DNA of 64,000 nt from Holophaga sp. (lineage in GTDB: Bacteria; Acidobacteriota; Holophagae; Holophagales; Holophagaceae): contig JADKBC010000003.1 in the NCBI GenBank assembly GCA_016715205.1, positions 1 through 64,000 on the forward strand, written 5' to 3'. Both the position numbers and the translations under genes were made by a program. Below the pieces are notes generated by a model. The model saw nothing but the letters and a program-made list of their open reading frames with translations. It ran no database searches and had not been told where the DNA came from. Each line of letters starts with the position of its first letter. Position 1 is the stretch's first letter. Below, piece after piece: positions 1 to 7,454 of the stretch.

Positions 1-2212
1 CGGCGAGGATGCCGTTCAAGGTCGGGCTGGGACGCATGGCCTTGGAAGTCTTCTCAAAGCTTGGATGGTAGTAGCCGCCCATGTCCACCGCCTTACCCTG
101 GGCGGCGATCAACTCGCTGTTGATCCTGGCTTCGTTTTCGGCGAGTTGCTTTGCCGCCTTGGCGAAACGAGCCTGCAATTCCAGATCCTTGCTCTGGGAT
201 GCCAGAGCTTCGGCCCAGTAGAGCGCCAGGTAGAAATGGCTGCCGCGGTTATCGATCTCGCCGACCTTTCGGGCGGGGCTCTTGTTGGTATCGAGGAATT
301 TGGCGATGGCCTGGTCAAGGGTTTCGGCCAGCACTGCCGCTTTCTCGTTCTTGAAAAGATTGGCCAGATGTTCAAGCGATGCGGCAAAGGCGGAGAACTC
401 GCCCAGGGAATCCCACCGCAGGTAGCCTTCCTTCTGGAACTGCTGCACGTGTTTGGGCGCCGAACCACCGGCGCCGGTCTCGAACAAGCCGCCACCACCT
501 AGCAGTGGGACGACTGAAAGCATCTTCGAACTGGTGCCGAGTTCGATGATGGGAAAGAGATCCGTGAGGTAGTCGCGCAGCACATTGCCGGTCACCGAAA
601 TGGTGTCCTGACCCGCCCGCAGGCGCGCCACAGAGAACTTCATGGCCTCACAGGCGCCAGAATGCGAATGTCAAACCCGCAATGTCGTGATCTTTCAGAT
701 AGTTGGTCACCTTGGCGATGATCTGCGCGTCGTGGGCGCGGTTCGCATCCAGCCAGAACACGGCGGGGGCCCCCGTTAGCCGCGCGCGCGACACGGCCAG
801 CTTCACCCAGTCCTGGATCGGTGCATCCTTCGTTTGACAAACGCGGAAGATATCTCCAGGCTCGACATTCTGCTGCAGCAAGGTGGCACCAGAATCGTCC
901 ACCACACGGATGGTACCTGCGGCGGGGGCACAGAAGGTCTTGTCGTGGGAGCCATATTCCTCGGCCTTCTGCGCCATGAGCCCCACGTTCGGCACGCTGC
1001 CGATGGTGGCGGGGTCGAAGGCGCCGTGCTTTTGGCAATCTTCGATGATTGCCTGGTACATCGTGGAATAGCAGCGATCGGGAATCATGGCCAGGGTATC
1101 GTGGAGCTTGCCGTCGGCGCCCCACATTTTGCCGGAATCCCGCACCACCACAGGCATGGAGGCATCCACGATGATGTCGTTGGGCACGTGCAGGTTCGTG
1201 ATGCCCTTATCCGAATCCACCATGGCCAGGGCCGGGCGGCTCTGATATACAGCCTGGATATCAGCTTCGATCTCGGCACGCTTAGCGTCGGGCAGCGTCT
1301 GGATCTTGGCGTAGAGTTCGCCCAGCCCGTTGTTCACGTTGACGCCCAGTTCCTTGATCAGCGCGGCATGTTTCTCGAAAACATCCTTGTAGAACACGGT
1401 CACCGCATGGCCGAACATCACCGGATCGGAGATCTTCATCATGGTGGCCTTGAGGTGCAGCGACAGCAGCAGGCCTTCCTGTTTTGCTAGGTCGATCTGT
1501 TCCGCATAAAGGCCCGCATGGCCGCCACATTCATCACGGCCGAATCGATGATCTCGCCATCTAAAAGTGCGGTCTTCTCCTTCAGCACTTTCACAGTTCC
1601 ATCCTGACCCACGAACTCAATCCGCGCGGTGGCGGCCTTGGGAATCAGCGCCGACGTTTCGTTGCCGTAAAAATCTCCACCGGCCATGGCGGCGACCCGC
1701 GATTTGGAATCGGGCGCCCAGGCACCCATTTTGTGGGGATGCTTCTTGGCGAAATTCTTCACCGAAAGCGGTGCCCGGCGATCGGAATTGCCTTCGCGCA
1801 GCACCGGGTTGACGGCGCTCCCCAGCACCTTGGCGAAGCGCTGCTGCAGGGCTTTGTCCGCCTCACTGATCGCTTGTTCGGGATAATCCGGAACGGCAAA
1901 ACCCTGCGCCTGCAATTCCTTGATGGCCGCGATCAACTGGGGAATCGAGGCGCTGATGTTGGGCAGTTTGATGATGTTGGCTTCGGGCTTGAGCGCCAGT
2001 TCCCCCAGCTGCGTAAGGCAATCGGGGATGCGCTGCGCTTCCGTCAAATGCTCGGGAAAGTTAGCCAGGATACGGCCTGCCAGGGAAATATCCTTGGTCT
2101 CCACCTCCACGCCCGTGCCCTTGGTGAAAGCCTGGATGATGGGCAACAGGGAGTAGGTCGCCAGGGCAGGCGCTTCATCGATTTCGGTCCAGATGATCTT
2201 GTGGGTGGCCAT
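1..2212 (-). pseudogene. icd: Monomeric NADP-dependent isocitrate dehydrogenase, frameshifted, cut at left window edge
   Basis: Monomeric (about 740-residue) isocitrate dehydrogenase oxidises isocitrate to 2-oxoglutarate with NADP+ in the TCA cycle. The reading frame starts at the ATG ending at 2212 (MATHKIIWTEIDEAPALA), behind a GGGAG Shine-Dalgarno. It is readable in three successive frames: to about 1510, then about 1510-675, then about 648 to the left edge. The family motifs SLHLKATMMKISDP, ISVTGNVLRDYLTDLFPI and GGGLFETGAGGSAPKHVQQ are all present. Continuity needs one added base near 1509-1511, one near 673-675 and one near 646-651. Only a few C-terminal residues should lie beyond base 1. 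All other genes here are intact, so this is either a decaying gene or locally poor sequence. The family call is firm; the inactive status is not. Confidence 0.85.
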
Positions 2213-2382
2213 GAATTCTCCCGGTTCCTGTGAGGTGGCTCCCAGACTCCCACGCGTGGCGGCAGGGAGCAACCTCTCAAGATGACCGGGATGGCAAGAA
2301 ATCTGGACTTCCCATCAGGAAGCACGATCGAACTGTTTTCCACAAGCCCAGGCGTCGGCCTTCCTGGAACGTCAACCCTGGC

Positions 2383-2781
2383 TCAGGTCCGGAGTTGTCG
2401 CAAAAACCGCCCCAGAATCCCGTCATTTTCGCGCTTCAGGAGCTGGTCCATTTCGCCCGCATCCAGCCAAACCCCTTCACAGGTTTCACAACGATCGATG
2501 CAAATGTCCCCATGGTCCACTTCGCAAAGTTCTGAACCGCATTTGGGGCACCGCATCCAATGATTTTGTCGCTGGGCCTCCCGAACGGCAGCCTGAAATT
2601 CCTGCGTCGCCTGAAGCTTGGCCTGTTCGGCTTCGACTTCCAGGCGTCGACGCCGCTCCAGCTCCTGTCGAAACATGAATTCCTCCTCGCGGCTCCGGGC
2701 GCGGTCCGCGAGGGTCGTGCCGAGGGTGTCACCGGAGGGTACTGGCACGAGAAGAGTTTGGGGTTCATGGCTCTGATTCAT
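2383..2781 (-). CDS. Zinc-ribbon protein of the TFIIB zinc-finger type (zf-TFIIB)
   Basis: A 132-residue cytoplasmic protein. Residues about 26-75 are a charged Glu/Arg/Gln-rich helix, likely coiled coil. The C-terminal zinc ribbon has paired cysteines near 78/81 and 98/101, the second pair followed by EGVWLDAGEMDQLL, the signature of the small bacterial zf-TFIIB family of unknown function. The ATG at 2781 has AAGGAG five bases upstream. A second in-frame ATG at 2676 has an even stronger GAGGAGGA site and would give a 97-residue product lacking the N-terminus, so the start is uncertain. It lies in the same orientation as the isocitrate dehydrogenase gene. No partner or substrate can be inferred. 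Confidence 0.8.
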   Translation of the reverse strand: MNQSHEPQTLLVPVPSGDTLGTTLADRARSREEEFMFRQELERRRRLEVEAEQAKLQATQEFQAAVREAQRQNHWMRCPKCGSELCEVDHGDICIDRCETCEGVWLDAGEMDQLLKRENDGILGRFLRQLRT

Positions 2782-2841
2782 CACAACTCCTTGAGAAAGG
2801 GGCCAATACGGCCTTTAGGTGAGAGAGGATGGGCGAATCTT

Positions 2842-3147
2842 TCAGGATTCCGCCCGTTCCAGGGAGCGATGCACCGCGCGGCCCAAGCGCCGACAGGCGG
2901 TATCGATGGCCGTGTAGAGATCATTGGAGAGGGCTTCGACAACCTCTCCGGGGCGTCGGGCCAGGGAGGCTTCGATGCGACAGTGCTTGTCGATGCCTCC
3001 CCGGGGTCCATTGAGATCCTGCAGGCGAACCACCACCCGTAAAACCTGGTCGGTCCGCCGGGAGAGTGCCATGCCCACGCGACGGGAGACCCGGTCACGG
3101 ATGGCTTCGGTGGCGCTGAATCCGATGCCTTTGATATCGAGCTTCAT
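2842..3147 (-). CDS. hpf: Ribosome hibernation promoting factor / RaiA family (short form)
   Basis: A 101-residue protein of the sigma-54 modulation/HPF/RaiA family, which binds the 30S subunit in the mRNA/tRNA channel and keeps ribosomes inactive under stress. The start MKLDIKGIGFSATEAIRD and the basic stretch around VSRRVGMALSRRTDQVL match the beta-alpha fold. The length is that of the short HPF form, with no C-terminal dimerisation domain. The ATG at 3147 has GGAG upstream. It is divergent from the NhaR-like regulator across a 109-base AT-rich gap. In other bacteria hpf often lies by rpoN; no rpoN is in this window. Confidence 0.82.
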   Translation of the reverse strand: MKLDIKGIGFSATEAIRDRVSRRVGMALSRRTDQVLRVVVRLQDLNGPRGGIDKHCRIEASLARRPGEVVEALSNDLYTAIDTACRRLGRAVHRSLERAES

Positions 3148-3256
3148 CTCGAACTCCTGCGCAGGGGTTGCGCAGGGATAGCTTCGGGCAAATAAAAGGT
3201 TCCAACAAATATATAAAATGAATTGAATACATCCAAAAAATTGATAATTTTATTGT
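3148..3256. promoter_or_regulatory. AT-rich divergent promoter region between hpf and the NhaR-like regulator
   Basis: This 109-base gap is far richer in A+T than its surroundings, notably 3200-3255. It holds a 15-base palindrome, aaaattgataatttt, at 3237-3251, immediately before the regulator's start. LysR-type regulators usually bind dyads near their own promoters, so this is a candidate autoregulatory site. That role is inferred from position only. The regulator has no visible Shine-Dalgarno before its ATG at 3257. Confidence 0.4.
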
Positions 3257-4153
3257 ATGGAATGGCTCAACTACCACCACCTGTTCTACTTCTGGACCAT
3301 CGCCCGGGAAGGTTCGGTTACCGCTGCGGGAAAGGCCTTGAATCTCTCCCAGCCAGCCCTCAGCGGCCAGATCCGGCAGTTGGAGGAAGCCCTGGGGGAG
3401 AAGCTCTTCGAGCGCCAAGGGAGGGGCTTGGTCCTGAGTGAGGCGGGCCGAGTCGCCTTTCGCTATGCGGACGAGATCTTCACCCTGGGGCGGGAATTCC
3501 AAAGCGAGCTGAAGGGTCGCCCCACCGGTCGACCCCTAAGACTCGTCATAGGAGTTTCGGATCTGCTTCCCAAGCTATTGGTGCATCGCCTCCTCCGCCC
3601 CGCCCTGAGTCTGCCAGAACCCTTGCGGCTGACCTGCCGAGAGGGCGCCCTCACCGGAATGACCCAAGCCCTCTTCTCCCATGAACTGGACTTGGTGTTT
3701 TCGGAGACACCTTGGCCTGCCCGGGCCGGAGGTCGGGCCTACAACCATCTCCTGGGAGAATGGGAACTCAGAATCGTAGGCACGCCGGAGCTGCGGAAGC
3801 GGCATCCCGGGCGATTTCCGCGCTGTCTGGATGGAGCGCCGATGCTGTTGCCCTCCGAGGGCAGCTTTCTGCGACTGGCCATGGACCGCTGGTTTGAGCA
3901 GCAGGGGATCCGCCCCGTGGTGGCGGGGGACTTCGATGACAGCGCCCTGCTGAAAACCTTCGGCGGCGAAGGGGAAGGCTTCTTCGCCGTGCCCGAGGCC
4001 ATCCTGCGGGAGGTCAACCGCAGCTTCGGAACCCGTTCCGTGGGGGCCATGACCGGTGTACAAACTCGAATCTACGCGATCTCCACAGACCGCCGCCTGG
4101 TGCACCCTGCGGTCCTGGCCATCCTGCAGGCGGCGAAGGAACTGCCTTCCTAG
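3257..4153 (+). CDS. LysR family transcriptional regulator, NhaR-like
   Basis: A 298-residue LysR-type regulator. Residues 1-62 form the winged helix-turn-helix; the opening MEWLNYHHLFYFWTIAREGS is close to NhaR, the activator of the Na+/H+ antiporter nhaA in enterobacteria, and SQPALSGQIRQLEEALGEKL is the recognition helix region. Residues about 90-298 form the periplasmic-binding-like effector domain. No antiporter gene is adjacent, so the target is unknown. The next gene on the strand, an outer-membrane-like protein 47 bases downstream, has its own GGAGG site. The NhaR resemblance is strong in the N-terminus; the effector is not predictable. Confidence 0.82.
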   Translation: MEWLNYHHLFYFWTIAREGSVTAAGKALNLSQPALSGQIRQLEEALGEKLFERQGRGLVLSEAGRVAFRYADEIFTLGREFQSELKGRPTGRPLRLVIGVSDLLPKLLVHRLLRPALSLPEPLRLTCREGALTGMTQALFSHELDLVFSETPWPARAGGRAYNHLLGEWELRIVGTPELRKRHPGRFPRCLDGAPMLLPSEGSFLRLAMDRWFEQQGIRPVVAGDFDDSALLKTFGGEGEGFFAVPEAILREVNRSFGTRSVGAMTGVQTRIYAISTDRRLVHPAVLAILQAAKELPS

Positions 4154-4200
4154 GGTGGACGAAGGAGGGGCTCCGGCATCCAAGGATTCGGAGGTTACGA

Positions 4201-4923
4201 ATGCGGTTGTTGGTGATGGGATTGCTCGCGCTGCTGCCCTTGGGCGCCCAGGGACTTGTGGAAGTGGAAGCCACCCGCTGGCAGGCGCGGTTGAACGAAG
4301 TGAGAAAGCCCGCCCAAGGGGGCACCACCTTCGACCTCGGCAATCTGCTGGGCTCAGAACCGATCTGGGCCGGACGGATGGCCATCTCATGGGATGTGGG
4401 CCAGAAGCAGGGCATCCGAATTCTGTTGGCACCGTTCGAAACCACGGGAACCGGCACCTTCGCAGCCCCGGTCACGTTCCAGGGCAGCACCTTCAATGCC
4501 CAGGTGCCCACAGAGGCCCGGTATCGGTTCAATAGCTGGCGAGCCACCTGGCGGTATACCTGGGTTGCCACGGACCAGTGGACCGTGAAAATCGGCGCCA
4601 CTGCCAAGATCCGGGATGCCAAGGTGGAACTGCGCCAGGGTGGGCTTTCGGAAACCACCCGCGATATCGGCTTCGTCCCCTTGGTCCATCTGTATGTGGA
4701 GCGACGACTGCCCAGGGATTATTCAGTCGTGTTTGAAACTGATGCCCTGGCCGCACCCCAGGGTCGGGCGGTGGATGCCGCCTTGATGGTGCGCTGGCAG
4801 TTCAATCGCAAAATCCACCTGGATCTGGGTTATCGCCTCCTCGAAGGGGGCGCCGATAACGACAAACTCTATACGTGGGCCCGCCTGGATGGATGGCGAG
4901 CGGGAATGGGCATTCGATTCTAA
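4201..4923 (+). CDS. Secreted outer-membrane beta-barrel-like protein, unknown function
   Basis: A 240-residue protein with a short signal peptide (MRLLVMGLLALLPLGAQG). The mature part alternates hydrophobic and polar residues in strand-like segments, rich in Trp, Tyr and Arg, and ends in Phe (AGMGIRF), as outer-membrane barrels do. About eight strands can be guessed. ATG 4201 follows GGAGG with six bases between. I do not recognise the family. It lies between the NhaR-like regulator and an ANKH-like membrane protein, with no clear functional link. Confidence 0.65.
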   Translation: MRLLVMGLLALLPLGAQGLVEVEATRWQARLNEVRKPAQGGTTFDLGNLLGSEPIWAGRMAISWDVGQKQGIRILLAPFETTGTGTFAAPVTFQGSTFNAQVPTEARYRFNSWRATWRYTWVATDQWTVKIGATAKIRDAKVELRQGGLSETTRDIGFVPLVHLYVERRLPRDYSVVFETDALAAPQGRAVDAALMVRWQFNRKIHLDLGYRLLEGGADNDKLYTWARLDGWRAGMGIRF

Positions 4924-4972
4924 GGGCTATCGGCTCCCATTGAGACGTGCCTCGTGACGCTATGCTTTAGCC

Positions 4973-6283
4973 ATGAGAACCCGTTCGTTGAGCCCTGAGG
5001 CTCCCACCCAACGCCAGATTCTGCGTGCCTGGGCGCCCCTGGAGGCCGCCTGGCTTTTGATGGCGGTTGAAGGGCCCTTCATTGCGGCGGTGATTGCTCG
5101 ACTGGTGGATCCGACGCTGAATCTCGCAGCCTTCGGCGTGGCCTTTCCCTTCGGCATGCTCTTCGAATCGCCCATCATCCTGATCATGAGCGCCGCGACG
5201 GCGCTGGTGGCAGACCGGGATTCCTTCTGCAAGCTGCGCCGTTTCACGTGGGGGTTGAATGCGGCCATCACCCTGGCCATGGCGCTCTTCGTCGTGCCAC
5301 CGGTTTTTGAATTTGTTACTCGGAACTTGATGGGCCTGCCAGAAAACGTCGCCCATCTGGCCAACGGGGCCTGCGCCTTGCTGTTGCCCTGGCCCGCTGC
5401 CATTGGTTACCGCCGGTTTTACCAGGGCATCCTGATCCGCCATGGGCTAACCCGTCGCGTGGCCTATGGCACTACCATTCGCCTGTGCAGCATGGGTGGT
5501 ACGGCGTTGCTGCTGGCCTCCCTTACCAATTGGCCCGGGGCGTGGGTGGGCTGTGCCTCCCTGTCCGTCGGCGTGATGCTGGAGGCCGCTGCCAGTGGCC
5601 TGTGGGCCAAGGGCTGTGTGCGGCAATTGATGGCCCGGGAGCCCGAAGGCCATCTCCTAACCTACGGTTCGATCGCCCATTTCTACATTCCGCTGGCCAT
5701 GACCTCGATGCTGACCCTTGGTGTTTACCCCATGGTTTCCTTCGCCCTGGGGCGCAGTGCGATGCCGCTGGAATCCTTGGCGGTGATGCCCGTGGTGAAT
5801 TCCTTTGTGTTCTTTTTCAGTACCGCGGGGCTCACCTTCCAGGAGGTGGCCATTCCCATGATGGGCCAGGGGCGCGCCATGCAGGCGGCGCTGCGCCGCT
5901 TTGCGACCACCACCGCCCTCGCGGCCTCAGGCGTCCTGATGCTGGTGGCCTTCTCGCCCCTGTCCAAGGTCTGGTTCCGGGGTGTGGCGGGGCTCACGCC
6001 CCAACTTGCGGCCTTTGCGGCCCTGCCGGTGGCCATCCTGTTCGTCCAGCCCGCCTTGACCATGCTGGTGAGCTATCAACGCGCCATGCTCGTGGTGGCG
6101 CGGCGCACTCGCCCCATCACCTGGGCCACGATTCTCGAAGTGAGCGGCATCGCCCTGATGCTGCTCCTCCTCACCCAGGTGTTTGGCTGGATGGGCGCCA
6201 CCTCCGCGGCCTGCGCCCTGGTGGCGGGTCGCGCAGCTTCGGGGCTGTATCTTCTGCCCAAAACTCGCAACCTGCCCCACTAA
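4973..6283 (+). CDS. MATE-like polytopic membrane protein resembling the ANKH family
   Basis: A 436-residue integral membrane protein with about 12 hydrophobic segments, all in the inner membrane. The N-terminal pattern PLEAAWLLMAVEGPFIAAVI, then ARLVDPTLNLAAFGVAFP and a stretch with SPIILIMSAATAL, recalls bacterial homologues of ANKH (progressive ankylosis protein), a member of the MATE-like flippase fold whose human protein exports pyrophosphate/ATP/citrate. Substrate cannot be read from sequence. Start ATG 4973 is chosen because no in-frame codon upstream has a ribosome site. The gene ends four bases before a bidirectional terminator. Alternative: an ordinary MATE multidrug exporter. Confidence 0.65.
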   Translation: MRTRSLSPEAPTQRQILRAWAPLEAAWLLMAVEGPFIAAVIARLVDPTLNLAAFGVAFPFGMLFESPIILIMSAATALVADRDSFCKLRRFTWGLNAAITLAMALFVVPPVFEFVTRNLMGLPENVAHLANGACALLLPWPAAIGYRRFYQGILIRHGLTRRVAYGTTIRLCSMGGTALLLASLTNWPGAWVGCASLSVGVMLEAAASGLWAKGCVRQLMAREPEGHLLTYGSIAHFYIPLAMTSMLTLGVYPMVSFALGRSAMPLESLAVMPVVNSFVFFFSTAGLTFQEVAIPMMGQGRAMQAALRRFATTTALAASGVLMLVAFSPLSKVWFRGVAGLTPQLAAFAALPVAILFVQPALTMLVSYQRAMLVVARRTRPITWATILEVSGIALMLLLLTQVFGWMGATSAACALVAGRAASGLYLLPKTRNLPH

Positions 6284-6286
6284 GCA

Positions 6287-6314
6287 AAACGGCCATTCCG
6301 AGGAATGGCCGTTT
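6287..6314. terminator. Bidirectional intrinsic terminator hairpin
   Basis: A perfect 13-bp stem, aaacggccattcc / ggaatggccgttt, with a two-base gap, lies between converging genes (stops at 6283 on + and 6334 on -). The A-rich start and T-rich end of the stem give short U-tracts in both directions, so it can end both transcripts. Confidence 0.8.
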
Positions 6315-6333
6315 CAAGTAATGCCTGCGGGTG

Positions 6334-7350
6334 CTACTTCTTGGCGCCCTTCTTGGCCTTCTTCTCGACGAAGAACGGATCGCGACCCGCCTTCAGGTTT
6401 TCCAAGGCGGAAGCGGCAGCCTTATTGGCGGGGTCCAGCACCAACATGCGGTTGAGGAACAGCGCCTGGGCCTTGGGAGTGTCGATCTTGGTGACATTGG
6501 TCTTGTCGTTCATGACCGCTTCCACCCAGTTCTTGTTGCCCTCGATCTTGAACTTCTTGTTCTTCTTGTTCTTTTCGAGCTGCTTCTCGTTGAAGGTCTT
6601 GATTTCCTCGCCCTGGGCCGTCAGGGTGCCCTTAGCCTTTTCGAAGCCTTCTCCAGCTTCCTTCACCATAGCGGCGGCTTCCTTGCGGTTATCGCCCACC
6701 CAACCCTTGAAGCCGTCGTAGCGCTTCAGGGCATCCTTGTAGCCGGTCAGCTTGGCCTTGATCTCCGCAATTTCCTGCTCGTCCTTTTGAGCCTGGGGAA
6801 CACGAACCTTGGAGATTTCCTCCAGCTGTTCCTTTTTCAGCACCACCTTCTTTTCGTTGTGGTCCTTGATGTCCTGCTGGAGCTTGGCAATGGATTTCTC
6901 CAGCTCGCCCACCTTGGTGCCGTTCTGGGCGATGTAGGCCTTGCCCTCTTCCACCACCTTATTCCACTGCCCTTCCAGGCCAGTCATGGTCTTTTCCACA
7001 TCCGCCTGCAGGGACTTGGCGTAATCCACACGCTTCTGGTTGATTTCCAGGGCCTTTTCCCACTGTCCAACGGTGGAAATGGTGTTGGCCTGGAGCTTCA
7101 GCAGGGCCAGCATGCCGCGGCCATTGTCCATGCTTTCAGCGATGGTCTTGGGATCCTTGGCATCGAACACCGGAACCTGGGCAGGCACCAGGGCCTGGGC
7201 CTTGTCCACGGCTTCCTTGAACTTGAGCTCGTTCATGAGCTGGTTGATGCCCGGAAGCCCTTCGTTGAAACGCTGCACCAGGTTCTGGGCGGCGGGCTGC
7301 GCGGCCAAGACGCAGGTGAGGGCGGCGGGAACGATGAGGGTCATTCGCAT
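6334..7350 (-). CDS. Secreted coiled-coil protein of unknown function
   Basis: A 338-residue protein. The start at 7350 (MRMTLIVPAALTCVLAAQPAAQ) gives a clean signal peptide and has GGAG six bases upstream; a longer reading from 7398 would bury it. The mature protein is almost wholly helical, with heptad-like Leu/Ile/Lys/Glu patterns over residues about 100-270, and ends in a Lys-rich tail (EKKAKKGAKK). A short region near LFLNRMLVLDPANKAAASAL looks like a single TPR-type repeat. Probably periplasmic. I do not recognise the family; a cell-envelope scaffold role is only a guess. Confidence 0.6.
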   Translation of the reverse strand: MRMTLIVPAALTCVLAAQPAAQNLVQRFNEGLPGINQLMNELKFKEAVDKAQALVPAQVPVFDAKDPKTIAESMDNGRGMLALLKLQANTISTVGQWEKALEINQKRVDYAKSLQADVEKTMTGLEGQWNKVVEEGKAYIAQNGTKVGELEKSIAKLQQDIKDHNEKKVVLKKEQLEEISKVRVPQAQKDEQEIAEIKAKLTGYKDALKRYDGFKGWVGDNRKEAAAMVKEAGEGFEKAKGTLTAQGEEIKTFNEKQLEKNKKNKKFKIEGNKNWVEAVMNDKTNVTKIDTPKAQALFLNRMLVLDPANKAAASALENLKAGRDPFFVEKKAKKGAKK

Positions 7351-7454
7351 GGGATCTCCAGCAAAGTTGAGTTTCCCAGGGTACCAGGAAGGGGCCACGG
7401 AATCGACCTTGATGGGGAATACTGGAGGATTCCCTTTTGGAGGGTTGAGCCCCC

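Noticed and set aside
640..1515. Programmed frameshifting in the isocitrate dehydrogenase gene.
   Set aside because: Three separate gaps with no slippery site and pseudoknot; no family member is known to me to use recoding.
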